64,000 nt of DNA from Henckelia pumila (taxonomy: Eukaryota; Streptophyta; Magnoliopsida; Lamiales; Gesneriaceae). Where the stretch lies: the NCBI RefSeq assembly GCF_033568475.1, contig NW_027331833.1, forward strand, positions 1,612,001-1,676,000, read 5' to 3'. Below, piece after piece: positions 12,256 through 25,000 of this stretch. Each line of letters starts with the position of its first letter. Within the stretch, counting starts at the first letter, position 1. A model generated the notes under the pieces. It worked only from the letters and a program-made list of their open reading frames with translations, was not told the origin of the DNA and ran no database searches. A program made the translations under genes and the position numbers.

Positions 12256-13678
12256 TGGTAGCGCTATGTCGAGCCACGCCCAAATTACCCAACTCAAATC
12301 AGATAACAAAATATGCAGTAGTGTGAGTAGGGATCGTTCCCACGAGAAAAGTGAAATTTAAATAGTGTTCTTAAAATACTGAAAATAATAAAAGGGGTTT
12401 TTTGGATTTTACTAACTACTATGCAAGAATTAAAATAAGAAAGATCAATAAACTAACGAGACTTGGTATCAGTCGACTGCACCCTTGAAATTATTCATTC
12501 GATCATCGATTCCCTAAAAATAATTAATTCACATTGAATATTCATCATTGAAAATTTAATTATTGTTTAACCTTAATTTTAGTTAATTAGACATCAGCGT
12601 TCTAAGTTAACCCTTATCCCATAAATTGACCAAATACCAGCGATTAGATTTAAATCCACGCCAACATTCAAATGAGTAAAACTGATGAATCTAGACAACA
12701 CAAATACCAACGATTGTATTTAATCTAGTCAATTGTTGTTCCTACGATTTAAAATATTCAATAGCAGAAAATATTAATCATAACTGCTTCACAAATTAGA
12801 TGATTTAAACAATTACGAATTTGAAGTCTAATTTAGCAATAGATTTTATAGCAAAATCCTAAGGTAATAAATCCTAAAATCTCACATAAAAGCATGACAA
12901 TCAAAAGCATGATAATCAATCCAAAATAACTCTTGATACGCAATTTGGAATTAAACAATAGAAAACTGAATCTCACAAATAAAATAACTCAAGGGTTCGT
13001 CTTCCTCAACCAAGTACTAAAACTTAGCCACAAATATTCATGAATTCTCTAGAAAATTTCATGAAATAAAATTAAATCTAAGAAAAGAGAGAAGAAACCT
13101 AGCCGCCAATGTGTTTCTCACGTTCCAAGCCATCTAAGTCTGATCAAATCCCCTTAATTTTCGAGTTATAGGAGTATTTAAAGACTAGAGTCCTAAAGAA
13201 ATAAGTTTTCTAATTTAAAAGGATTTCTCGAAAAAGTCCGTCGCGATCGAGCGCGCAAGTTCAGCGAATCGAGCGCCCCAAATCATGCCAACTTTCTGTC
13301 CAGCTTTTCTTTCTGCTCCCGCTCGATCGGTTGAATTGGACGGATTGAGCGCGCATCTTTTTTTCCAGTGAATTCGGAGATCTAGCCGTCAGATTGAGCT
13401 GAAATTTGGACAGCTACTTTAAAACATCTTGAATTCATTCTGAACGGTAGAGATCGGATTTGGTTTTCTCTAAAATTTAAAAAGATTTATGACCATTGCT
13501 ACTTCGTAATTCTTCCCTTATCTCGGCTCTTTTCTTCCATCTTTAGCTCCATTTATTCTCTTTTCCTATATCAAATCACATACAATGATTAGGAACTATA
13601 ACATGAATTTAGCCAATCAAAATACACCTAATCATGACAAATTAACTCAATCAAACATAGAAAAATACCATCACATCA
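12256..13678 (-). repeat. 5' LTR of Gypsy-A
   Basis: This is a near-copy of 5884-7315, bounded by the primer site on the left and the CCCGC duplication on the right. The minus-strand TATA-like box is at about 13165-13180. The inverted repeat CGCTCGATC (13320-13328) / GATTGAGCG (13343-13351) has a 14-base loop. Confidence 0.93.
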
Positions 13679-13840
13679 CCCGCTTAGGTCATCCCTCGTC
13701 TGCCATTATTCGTCACCTAGTTAACTCCAAAGTTTTTCCTTTGTCGTCAAATTGTTTTCCGCATTTTCATTGTAATTCTTGCAATATTAATAAAAGTCAC
13801 AAATTACCATTCTACGAGTCTAGTCTTACATCCTCCCGCC
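13679..13840 (+). pseudogene. Copia-A gag-pre-integrase, right part
   Basis: The plus-strand frame resumes with L-G-H-P-S-S and continues to H-F-H-C-N-S-C, the zinc-binding HHCC end of the gag-pre-integrase/integrase N-terminus. It is then interrupted by the MITE at 13841. Confidence 0.85.
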
Positions 13841-14285
13841 TAGGGGTGTTATCGAGCCGAGTCGAGCTCGAGCTTTTATATTATATATATATATAAATTA
13901 AAAATATATTAATAAATAAATAAATATTATATTATATATATTATGAAATAAATAAATATATAAATACAATAAATAAAATAAAATAAAATAAATATTATAA
14001 ATAAATATATAAATATTATAAATAAATTAATATATAAATATAATATTATATTATATATATTATATTTATATTTATATATATTTATATTATTTTTTAATAT
14101 ATATATATATGTAGCTTATCGAGTAGCTCGCGAGCTACTCGATCACATAGTTTCAAAGCTCGACTCGAGCTCGATTGTATGCTCGAGCTACTCGAGCTCG
14201 AGCTCGGTCAAATCGAGCTCGAGTCGAGCTTTGACCGAGCTACTCGCGAGTTGCTCACGAGTAGCTCGGCTCGTTTACACCCCTA
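13841..14285. mobile_element. hAT-type MITE, 445 bp
   Basis: The ends are inverted repeats: TAGGGGTGTTATCGAGCCGAG at the left and the complement of TAGGGGTGTAAACGAGCCGAG at the right. TAGGGGTGT is a common hAT terminus. The 8-bp flanks CTCCCGCC (13833-13840) and CTCCTACC (14286-14293) match at six positions, which fits a hAT 8-bp target duplication. The core is almost pure AT, and the 3' side is packed with GAGCTCGAG words. There is no coding capacity. Confidence 0.85.
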
Positions 14286-14832
14286 CTCCTACCCCCTCGA
14301 ATTAATTTTCTCAGATGTGTGGTCCTCTCCTGTTGTTTCCATGGACGGATATAAATACTATGTCATTTTTGTTGATCACTTCACCAAATATGTTTGGCTT
14401 TATCCTCTAGCACGTAAATCTGATGTATTATTTGTGTTCACAACATTCACTTCCTTGGTCGAAAATAAATTTCAAAGTAAAATTATCACAATTTACACTG
14501 ATCATGGTGGGGAGTTTTTGGCTCTCCGTCCCTTTCTCTCCACCATAGGAATTTCTCATCTTACCACTCCACCTCACACCCCACAGCATAATGGGTATTC
14601 TGAGCGTCGACATCGCCACATTGTCGAAACCGGTCTTACACTCATTCACCATGCCTCTCTCCCATTCAATTTCTGGCCCTTTGCCTTTGCTGTTGCCACC
14701 TATACGATTAATCGCATGCCCAAGTCCAATCTCTCTATGACCTCCTCCTTTGAAAAATTATTTGGTCACTGTCCAAATTTTCACAAACTCCGTGTCTTTG
14801 GGTGCCTGTATTATCCCTGGTTACGCCCTTAA
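14286..14832 (+). pseudogene. Copia-A integrase core
   Basis: The frame encodes a Copia integrase with its D-D-E residues visible: F-S-D-V-W (about 14310), Y-T-D-H-G-G-E-F (about 14495) and Q-H-N-G-Y-S-E-R-R-H (about 14590). An F-G-C-L-Y-Y-P segment follows near 14810 before a stop at 14830-14832. The N-terminal zinc domain is separated by the MITE. The domain would insert the cDNA, but this copy sits in a broken polyprotein. Confidence 0.88.
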
Positions 14833-16740
14833 AATAAACACTAGCTCGAGCCAAAATCTCGTACCTGTGTCTTTTTAGGGTACTCCCTCACTCAAAGTGC
14901 ATACTTGTGCTTTGATCCTGTGTCTCTTAAAACACTTGTCTCTCGCCATGTCCACTTTGAAGAGTTTGTCTTCCCCTACCCTACCTTCCTCTCCACGTCT
15001 GACTCCAGTTGTTCCACAGCCCCTTCCGCACCACTACCTACCATTCTGTAGATCCTACCTCATGTGGTTCCTCCGCCAACCGCTGTGGTCTTGCCTACTG
15101 CCCCGCCCCCTCGCTTGGATCCTCCATTGCATCCACCGCCCCAGCCCTGGCCGCACAACACACCCCCCATCGCCCCCAAACCCTCCCGCCACCCACCAAA
15201 TGCTTACTCGCTCCAAACACGACTTCCATAAACCCAATTCCAAATACTCCCTTGTCACAACCACTGAACCCCCTGACATTGAACCCACCTGTGTTTCTCT
15301 GGCTCTCAAGGATCCTCGTTGGCGGTCTGCAATGTCTCTTGAGTTTGATGCTCTGCTTCGCAATTGCACATGAGATCTTGTTCCATCTTATTCTAGTCAG
15401 AATTTTGTTGGTTGCAAGTGGGTGTTTCACATCAAACACAACCCTGATGAATCTGTGAATCGCTACAAAGCTCGTCTTGTTGGTAAGGGGTTTCATCAAC
15501 GCCCTGGTATTGACTACAGTGACATCTTTAGCCCTGTTGTCAAACCTACCACTGTTCGTCTCATCTTAAGTCTTGCAGCCTAGCATGGGTGGCCCTTACG
15601 TCAGCTTGATGTTAACAATGCTTTTCTACAAGGCTCCTTGGATGAGGAGGTTTTCATGGCTCAACCGCCCGGGTTCTGTGACAGCAATTTTCCTACTCAT
15701 GTCTGCAAGCTCAGGAAAGCTATATACGGGCTTAAACAGGCGCCTCGTGACTGGTATCATGCCTTGCGCACGTTCCTATTGGGTCTTGGCTTCTCAAATT
15801 CGTTGTCTGATGCATCCCTGTTTATCCTTCACCGTAACTCTGACACACTTTATCTCTTGGTTTATGTTGATGACTTGATTGTTACAGGTAACTCTTCGAC
15901 TCTTGTCGCTGCCACAATCACCAAGTTGGCCGCCTAGTTCTCCCTCAAGGACCTGGGTTCGTTATCTTATTTTTTAGGCGTTGAAGTGCTTCCTAAATCT
16001 AGTGGTATCGTTCTTTCTCAACGACAGTATGTTTCCGATCTTCTTGCTCGGTTCCACATGCAGACTGCCAAAGCTGTTCAAACGCCCCTGGCTACGGGCA
16101 CCACTCTCTCTCTCCACGATGGTGCTCCCCCTACTGATGCTTCTCGCTACAGAAAGGTGGTTGGCATCTTGCAGTATCTTCTCCTTACTCGACCAGATGT
16201 GGCCTTTGCAGTGAACCGCCTATCCCAATTTATGCACTCTCCTTCAGAACATCATTGGGTTGCTGTCAAGCATTTACTGTACTATCTCAATGGCACTCTT
16301 GACTATGGTCTTCATATCCGAAAGGATACTGTCTTCTCCCTACATGGCTACACTGACGCTGACTGGACTGGAAATCATGATGACCGTTGTTTTACTGCTA
16401 CTTATGTCATTTTCCTGGGTTCCAATCCGATTTCTTGGAGTTCCAAGAAGCAACGGTCGGTTGCTCGCTCCTCTACTGAAGCTGAATATCGAGCTATCGT
16501 CTTGGGTGCGGCCGAGCTCACTTGGATCAACTCTCTACTTCATGAGCTTGGCGTTTCTCTCCCTTCAGTCCCTGTGCTTTATAGTGATAACATTGGAGCT
16601 ACCTACCTCTGTGCTAATCCAGTGTTTCACTCGCATGAAACACATTGCACTGGACTACCACTTTGTTCGAGAATTAGTTCAAAGCTCGCAACTGCGGATC
16701 TCTCATGTTTCGTCTCAGGATAAGCTTGCAGATGCACTCA
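14833..16740 (+). pseudogene. Copia-A connection region, reverse transcriptase and RNase H, broken
   Basis: After a proline-rich connection segment (14900-15250), several frames carry Copia RT: W-V-F-H-I-K (about 15420), [10 protein letters not shown] (about 15725) and the catalytic Y-V-D-D (about 15863-15874). A TAG near 15936 and a shift separate it from the next segment (15986-16723). That segment has R-P-D-V-A-F-A-V (about 16195) and RNase H motifs Y-T-D-A-D-W (about 16350) and S-S-T-E-A-E-Y (about 16470). In-frame stops near 15372 and 15582 also break it. Confidence 0.88.
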
Positions 16741-16810
16741 CCAAGCCTCTATCTTCTGCTCGGCTTCGTGACTTAACGTTCAAGATTGGTGTTTTTCATG
16801 AATCACCATC

Positions 16811-16821
16811 TAGAGGGGGCA
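16811..16821 (+). other. Polypurine tract of Copia-A
   Basis: TAGAGGGGGCA lies immediately upstream of the 3' LTR start at 16822. Confidence 0.7.
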
Positions 16822-17011
16822 TGCGAGCAACTATTATTCTAGATATTCTCAATATTTGTATAGATCTTCCATTATCTTTTTACCTTATAAAGTGAGTTGT
16901 AAGTTATGGAGTTATTTTGTGTATATCTTTGCGTATTTATAGGAACACTACTGTATCTATTTATACGCCGGTTGAGATCAATAATATTATTGAGGTTTCA
17001 TAAATTCTATA
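16822..17011 (+). repeat. 3' LTR of Copia-A
   Basis: It matches 1283-1472 with about 11 differences. It starts TGCGAGCAACTATTATTC and ends AAATTCTATA, and is followed by the AATTG duplication at 17012-17016. Confidence 0.93.
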
Positions 17012-17016
17012 AATTG

Positions 17017-17718
17017 GAGCTAGTATTATATATGATTTATAATTTTTTCAAACTGTACATATGTATATAGATTATAAAACTTCTTTCAAACTCCGAAGAT
17101 TTTCGAAATAATAATAATAATAATAATAATAATATATAAAAACTGGGAATGAATTGTACGTTGTATGATCTATAGTTTTTTTTTTAAAAAAATAATAATC
17201 CTAATTCCCAAGTTTTTATTTTTTTAAAAGATCAAATTATTTTTATAAACATCGATATCCAATAAATGTATTTTCTCAAAATTTAATGATGATATATATG
17301 GCAGTATATAAAAGAATATTTATTTTATTTTACTTTCAAAAGATCATATAATTTTTTAGTCAAGATAAGAAATAACAAATCTAGTAAGGTTATATATAAA
17401 AATATTTCTAAAATCTATCATTTAATTTTATTCAACCACTCTTAACTGTTATTACTTAATAAAATAAAACAGATCGTTAATATTCTTTTAAAACAACTTG
17501 TAAATCATGAGTCAATAATTAATCTTTTCAATAATTTTATTGAATTTTATAATCAAACATTTTAAAGAAACATATTGCGTTAAATCCATACCGTCTCAAT
17601 CTTATTTAAATTTAATTAATTATAAGAATTGTAGTTTTAATTTTATCCAGACTTTTTTTTTTTAGAAGAATTTTATCCAGACTTAAATCATCACATAAAT
17701 GCTACTCTTAAAAATTAT
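17017..17718. other. AT-rich intergenic sequence with (AAT)n run
   Basis: No gene is seen. A short (TAA)n microsatellite lies at about 17107-17135. The rest is AT-rich, with poly-T and poly-A tracts. Confidence 0.5.
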
Positions 17719-18389
17719 AATTATAAACTAACGACTCTATTCACGCGATTCATGAATACATATTAAGTTTTTTGTTTTATTTTTGTGTAAAAAATTTATA
17801 AATTAGATTAAAATTAAATTTTTTTTATGATAATAATATTTTTATTTTATGATGATGTGATTATTTTAAAATGTAAAAATATAGATAAGGATAAATTATA
17901 AGTATAATTATTAATATATAATAGTTTTATATAAGATACATAGTTATAAACCAACACTCTATTCACGCTATTCATGAATACGTATTAAATTTTTTGTTTT
18001 ATTTTTGTGTAAAAAATTTATAAATTAGATTAAAATTAAAATTTTTTATGATAATAATATTTTTATTTTATGATGATGTGATTATTTTAAAATGTAAAAA
18101 TATAGATAAGGATAAATTATAAGTATAATTATTAATATATAATAGTTTTAGATAAGATACATAATTATAAACTAACACTCTATTCACGCGATTCATGAAT
18201 ACGTATTAAGTTTTTTGTTTTATTTTTGTGTAAAAAATTTATAAATTAGATTAAAATTAAAATTTTTTTATGATGATAATATTTTTATTTTATGATGATG
18301 TGATTATTTTAAAATGTAAAAATATAGATAAGGATAAATTATAAGTATAATTATTAATATATAATAGTTTTAGATAAGATACATAGTTA
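17719..18389. repeat. Three tandem copies of a ~222-bp AT-rich unit
   Basis: The word CTCTATTCACGC recurs at 17735, 17957 and 18178, giving periods of 222 and 221 bases. Each copy continues through TTTTTTGTTTTATTTTTGTG and ends in GATACATA-like sequence. Copies differ at few positions. The centre of the shared word, ATTCATGAAT, is a palindrome. Confidence 0.9.
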
Positions 18390-19079
18390 TTAAAATAAGT
18401 TTTTATAATTTTTTATGACATTAAAATTGAATCTTTTTTATGAGAATAAATATTTTTTGGTTTATCAAAAAATACATGAAAACATCAAAATTAGTTCCTC
18501 TAAAACCATCTACTTTATTAATATTTATTAATAACATAATATAAATACTTCAAAAGAATTTATTTAAAAATAAGCACCATAATGTTTAATCATACATAAT
18601 AAAAAAATAACTATATTAACTTAAATAATTATTTTAATGAATTGTTTAAAAACTAATAAAGTTTTTTCTTGATTAATTATTTTAAAAGATTTTAAATTTA
18701 CATATATAACGATTTATTATTGAAGTAGCAAGGGGCAATTTCGTGAAATCATCTCAGCATCTTCACTAATCATTATTATTGATTTATTACTATAATAATT
18801 ATAATTCTAATATTCGACGCTCATATTCACTTCGCGTCACAGATTTCTTCCGCACACAATCTCTATCCACCCATATTACCGCAATTCGAATATTCCGTTC
18901 ACCGGGAGTGGAATATTCCGTCGAAGAACCACCGCCCGTCAATTTACCATGTATTCCTACCGTTTGAACTCTACAGCCACCGCCTGTTTTCAGCTTTAGT
19001 GGTGGAAAGTTTTTCGAATTAGGGTTTTCTGCTACCTGCATTTCGTTAATTGACGAAGTCGAATCCAATAAAATTACCG
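18390..19079 (+). other. Upstream and 5' leader region of the CRWN gene
   Basis: This region is AT-rich up to about 18720 and then more mixed. The stretch from about 18800 to 19079 has the composition of a 5' untranslated leader. No confident TATA box or transcription start can be named. Confidence 0.4.
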
Positions 19080-22000
19080 ATGTTTACTCCGAAAAGGCAG
19101 TGGCCAGGTCTATCAATTACCCCGAAGAGCGAAGCGCCGCAGAACCCTATTGGTAGCAATGTCGGCAAGGGCAAAGCGGTGGCGTTTATTGACGGCCCAC
19201 CGGATCCGCCGCCGCCCCCGACGGGGTTGCTGAGTGAAGATAGGGACATGACCGGGGTTGAAAATATGGAGGATTGGAGACGGTTTCGGGAGGTGGGGTT
19301 GTTGGACGAGTCAGCCTTGGAGAGGCGTGACCGCGAGGCGCTGACGGATAGGATTCAAAGATTAGAAAGAGAGGTAAAATTTCAAATTACTATCCTGATT
19401 GCTAATGAGCTTTTTATGTCGATTTGGAAATACGTTAAGTTGCTTATTCGATGTTCTTCTTTTGGCAGCTTTATGATTATCAATATAGTATGGGCCTTCT
19501 CCTGATTGAGAAAAAAGAGTGGGCTTCCAAACATGAAGAGCTTCAAGAATCCCTTTTGGAACTTCATGAGCTACTTAAACGTGAAAAGAATGCTAATTTA
19601 ATAGCAATTAATCAAGTGGAGGAGAGGGAAGCCAATTTGAAGAAAGCTTTGGATGTTGAGAGGCAGTGTGTAACTCAGGTGATATAAAATTTCATATGAT
19701 CCTCTTTTTTTTTTAATTTCATAACTAGTGTTCTTATTCTGTTTGTTATTGAAGAGAATGATTTTAATTCTGTATGCTCACTATCTTGAGTGGAAAAAAA
19801 TAATATTCTGTTTTCTTGTTTTAGTTTGGACGATGACCAGTATCTTCATGCATTTGGTAAAATATAATGCCTATTCTACGGTTCTTTGTTAGTTTTGAAT
19901 TGTGATAAAACACATCTATAGAAAATTTTGGCTGCGTGCAGCAAGGAAATAGCTTGTCATCTTTTTAGGTCAATTGTCACGGCTGATTGTCTTAACTTTT
20001 GCCAAGCAGTTTGGTTATTAAGTAGCTCACTGCAGATTTGTGGAACAAACTAGAAAAAACTGTCTTCGGTAGTCTCCTTTGGGTTTCACATTTTTATTGT
20101 ATGGTTAAGCATTAAAAGAGTTTCATTCATCACATTAACAACTGGAACATACGGGATCACAAGCTCCAAAATCCATGTAAGACACATCTTATTTGTGACC
20201 AGTTTTATTTCTGTTATTAAACCATTGTTAGGAGTTCCTAGGTTCACTGTATTTTGAGTTTATTGAGATAAATGTTGCTATTTTTGCAGTTGCCATAGTT
20301 TAGGATGGCAACTAGACTATGGGTGAATCAGTTTTAGAGTTGTATTTAAATTTATTTTTTCTGAGTACTTCGGGAATGGCGCATGCTCATTGCTGCGGGA
20401 CTTTATTATCGTTCTTCTATATCAATGAGTAGGGGCCTAGAGATGCATATTTTACACTTGGTGTTGGTGTTTTGGGTAGGGTGAAGGGAAGAGATGAGGA
20501 TGGATTAAGGGCAAGTCACTCAGGAAGGAAGGGGTCCCAAGCTTGTAAGTTGGCGATAGTGAGGGGAAAGACATTTTTCCCCCCTAAAAAGAAATATTCT
20601 TTGTCAACCAAATGGTTCAAACTTGGAATGATCAAATTAGAAGCTCCATCCACCCCCAACAAAAAAAAAAGAAGTTTCTGTTATTGAAATTCTTATGAAT
20701 TGGACATAGTGCAATTTGTGAACTAGTGATTTGAAATGCTTAATTTTGTGACCCAAGATATACTTTCCTTCACATTTCTTGAACTTTTATGATTTAGTAG
20801 AGTTATAATGCCAGTTTCGTTGTAGGTAAAATTTAACTGGGAACTAGTAGTTATTCCTTTTATTATCAATCATTTAACTTAATTAAGATAATCTATATGC
20901 GGGTCCTAATTGAGAAAAAAAAAAACCTTTTGTCTTGATGACAAGTTCAAGTGTTTGCTTTCGGCAGCTTGAGTCATCCCTCCGTCAAATACATGAGGAG
21001 CACGACAGAATCAAGGTGGCATCTGAAACTAAGCTGGCCGATGCGAATGCTTTAGTTGTCGGAGTTCAGGATAAATCTTTAGAGGTTCAAGAAAAGCTGT
21101 TTGCTGCTGATGCAAAGCTTGCTGAGGCAAGTAGGAAGAGTTTGGAGTTGGAGAGGAAATTGCAGGAGGTCGAGACACGTGAAAGTGTTCTCAAGAGGGA
21201 GCGGATGTCCTTTAATGCTGAGTATGAATGATTAATGCTCAATAAAAATGAATATATTTATCTTGCTAATGTGCTAACTAAAGCTTATTTTTAATCCATT
21301 AGGCGAAATGCACATGATGCAGCTGTGTTCAAGCATAAAGAAGATATGCGGGAGTGGGAAAGAAAGCTACAAGAAGGTGAAGAGAGACTCTGCCAGACTC
21401 GGAGAAATATCAATGAGAAAGAGGAAAAAGTTAATGAGTTCAACAGAAAATTCAAGGAGAGGGAGAGGGAGCTTTTAGAAAAAGAGAAGTTGATTGAGTT
21501 GGCAAATGAGACCATGAAGAAGAAAGAAGATGAGGTTAACCAAAAACTAACAGATCTATCTGTAGAAGAGGAAGTATGTTTGTGAGTTATCGCTAGTGTA
21601 CGAACTATAATTTGTTCTCTGTAAATGCTTTACAACTTGTCTAATCTGTTGCAGAAAGCTGATTCTCTTAGGAGAATTTTAGAGATGAAGGAGAAGGAAC
21701 TAGTTGCATTGACTGAGAAGCTGAGTACTAGAGAGAAAGTAAGTAGCTTTTGGTTGTTTGTATGCATAGTGGTATTCTACTGCATTTAAGATTATAGCAT
21801 CTGTCTAACTCATGCTTGAGGTTATCAGGTGAATTCATTCAGTAGAAAATTTCCTTTCATTTCTGATTGATAGCTAGAGACTTTTGCCTGAGTGCAGAGT
21901 GCACTTGTATCACACTTTGACCAAAAAAAAAAAAACTAGGACTCTGATTGCCCTTCTCGTTTATTCATTTAATTATTAATAATTATTTATAGCTGCGGCG

Positions 22001-25000
22001 AGCAAGGCACATCGCCATATTGCCTTGTTTCTGAGCGTTTGGCGATGAAAGGAGTTAACCAACTGGTTATATATTGACAATGAAAAGATTATAAAAGAGT
22101 AGTTTTTACATTTTATCTTTGGTTTAATCAAATTTCCTCCTATTATGAAGTTTCCTTTATTTGTTTGATGTCTTACTTTCATTTGTTGTCAGTTGCGAGT
22201 CTCCATCTGTTTGTCTTCAAAACTGTTTCACCTATAGCCAATATCAATGTCCAAAAGAGAAGCTGATACTAAATGATGTTATTTTATAGGTGGAGATTCA
22301 AAAGCTTCTCGATGACCACAGGTCTGGTTTGGTTATACAAAGGCAGGAGTTTGAATTTGAAATGGAGCAGAAAATAAAGTCTCTTGAGAAGGAGATGAAG
22401 GACAAGCTTGATAACTTGGATCAGCAGGAAAGTGAAATCAAACATAGGGAGGACAAATTAAGAAAACAGGAGCAAACATTGGAAAAGAAGTCTGAGAGGA
22501 TGAAGGAGAAAGAGAAGGACATTGAAATAAAGTTGAAAGATTTGAAGGACAGAGAAAAATCCCTCAAAGTCGAGGAGAAAAGTCTAGGCTTGTCAAGGAG
22601 AGAAGTAGCTTCTGACAAGGAAAGTTTGCAAACTCTCAAAGATGAGCTTGAGAAGACTCAAGCTGAAATTAGCCAGAAGGAAGTGCAAATTCAAGATGAA
22701 ACTGAAAAGCTTCGGATTACTGAGGTAGAGAGGAAAGACCATTTCCGTTTGCAAACGGAGTTGAAAAAAGAGATAGAGAGATACAAACATCAGAAGGATT
22801 TACTTTTCCAAGAAACTGAGGATTTGAAACAGGACAGAAAGAAATTTGAGGAAGAGTGGGAGGCTCTTGATGAGAAGAAATCAGAGGTTAGTAGAAGTTT
22901 ACAACAACTTAATCAAGAGAAAGAGATTATTGAAAAACTGAAATACTCGGAAGAAAAACAATTGAAAGAAGATAAGCTTGCCACCGAGGCATACATTGAG
23001 AGAGCGTTGGAGGCTTTAAGACTAGAGAAAGAGTCGTTTGCTGCCACAATGAAACATGAACAGCAAATATCTTTGGAAAAAGCTCGAGATGAACATAATC
23101 AGTTACTTCGTGATTTCGAGACTCGTAGAAGGGATCTTGAGGCTGATCTGCTGAATAAGCAAGAGACAATGGAAAAATATCTGCAAGAAAGAGAGAAAGC
23201 ATTTGAGGAAGAGGTGGAAAAAGAGCGTAGCGAAATACATTATTTGAAGGAAGGTATCCAAAATGAAATGGAAGATATTAAGTCAGAGAGGCGCAGGTTG
23301 GAGAATGACAAAAAAGATATTACCTTGAACAAGCAACAGCTGGAAGAGCAGCAGCTGGAAATGCACAAGGACATTAACGAGCTTGGTGTTTTGAGCCAAA
23401 AGCTTAAACTTCAGAGACAACAATTTAACAAGGAGAGAAGCCAATTTCTCACATTAGTTGAGACCCTGAAGAGTTGCCAAAACTGTGGGGATATGGCAAG
23501 GGATTATATGTCATCTCAACTTCACATCACAGAAATAGATAAAGAGTCCTCTCCTCTTCAGGCCAAGGGAGAAGAATTACTTGAAAAAGTTGATTTGTAC
23601 AGAGCAAATATTCAGAGAACCCCAGGAAAGATCGATCCAAGATCATCAGGATCTGGTGGTCGTATTTCTTGGCTGTTGCGGAAGTGCACTCCCAGAATCT
23701 TCAACACTTCTACAAATCAGAATGCTCAGCATTCGGCTTCTCAAAACTTGGACCAAGCTTTGTCAGATGCACTGGTTGATGAAGGACCCAGCATTCCTGT
23801 CGAGACTGCTTCTGAAGCACAAGATACCGCTCAAGGTATTCCTGTCGAGGCTGCTTCTAAAGCACAAGATACCCCTCAAGGAGATCATGGAATAGAAGAA
23901 GTTCCAGAAGATTCCCAGCAATCAGATTTGAGAAATGTTCGACGCAGATCTAGTAGAAAAATAAGAGATGGAATCCACCGAACAAGATCTGTTAAGGCTG
24001 TAGTTGAAGATGCTGAAATTTTCTTAGGAAGGAAGTCAGGAGATATGAAGCTGAGTGAGGAACAAAACAAGGATTCTACTGCTTCTATGAATGAGGAAAG
24101 TCGGGGTGATTCCAGCCTTGCTGAGAGAACTACTAATACCATTCCAAGAAAGCGAACTCGGGCACAATCTTCTCGAATGATAGAGAATGAGCTTGATGCT
24201 GAAGAAAGTGAAGGACGATCTCAAAGTGCTATGGTTGGGAGTCGCCGTAAGAAGCGTCAAACAAGTGTGCCAGCTGTACAGAATGCTGGGGAGCAGCGTT
24301 ACAATCTTCGTCGACATAATAAGACGTAAGCATGCGTTTTTTTCTTTGTATAATCCTTAATATTATAAATACAAGCTGTTTTAGTATGTCTGGACTCCGG
24401 ATGCCTGAGATTGTTATGTTCATCATGTGCTGAGTAAATCAACAAATTTTGCCTTAAATATGATATGATTGTTTTTTTGACGATGCATCTAAACACATTG
24501 ATCAATTTACTGAACAACTGACTTAGACGGGATTAGTTTTCAACCGACCTAGATCCCTGTAGATTAATGTCAATCAAACATTTGGTTGATTTTCGGCATC
24601 AAGACCCTCGTATAACAAGCTTTCCTTTTGGACCGAATGATTTCAAGTTTCTGTAGTTTCTTGACCTTAATTGAAATCTATCCCCCTAGCCACGTTGAAC
24701 CTTCAATGTAATTGGGATGGCTATCATAAATCTTAAATTGTTGATATCACTAGCCATTTACTGGGCCTAATTTTTCGCTGTTTCTTGTTTCAGTGATGGC
24801 AAACCAACTGCAACAACTTCGGTGAATAGTGAGAAGCAAATGGCGAAAGAAACTGTTATTGTTCCTGTATCGCGAGACAATGAAGTTACTTCCGCACCTT
24901 CAGTAGAAGTTGCCAGTGAAGATGGTAATTCCATACAATTAGCTCGAGCTTTGTCCCATAAAATTCAAACTCAAACGAGGGTCGTCCGGGTAACTACTTG

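Larger units (their letters stand above)
5884..13678 (-). mobile_element. Gypsy-A: Ty3/gypsy element with gag and protease but no pol
   Basis: LTRs of about 1.43 kb (5884-7315, 12256-13678) have TG...CA ends and a CCCGC target duplication. On the minus strand the order is 5' LTR, tRNA-Asp primer site (12233-12250), gag, protease, polypurine tract and 3' LTR. Reverse transcriptase, RNase H and integrase are absent: after the protease tail at 8310 only about 1 kb without recognisable domains remains. The gag/protease sequence and the tRNA-Asp primer point to the Athila/Tat side of plant gypsy elements. It is a non-autonomous copy. A solo LTR (9144-10464) is inserted in its gag-protease reading region. 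Confidence 0.92.
1283..17011 (+). mobile_element. Copia-A: Ty1/copia LTR retrotransposon, decayed and interrupted by nested insertions
   Basis: The element has 190-bp LTRs at 1283-1472 and 16822-17011 and is flanked by the 5-bp duplication AATTG (1278-1282, 17012-17016). Domain order on the plus strand is gag, zinc knuckle, protease, gag-pre-integrase, integrase, reverse transcriptase, RNase H, which is the Copia order. Frames are broken by frameshifts and stops, so it is dead. Without its inserts (2894-5812, 5884-13678, 13841-14285 and the duplicated target bases) it would be about 4.5 kb, normal for Copia. About 11 of 190 LTR positions differ by eye. Both LTRs end in TA rather than CA. Confidence 0.95.

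Noticed and set aside
17719..18389. CRISPR-like array
   Set aside because: Units are ~222 bases and directly adjacent, without short repeats and spacers; this is plant nuclear DNA.
20472..20687. 71-residue frame inside a CRWN intron
   Set aside because: It falls in intron 2, has no family features and is not needed for the coiled-coil reading frame.
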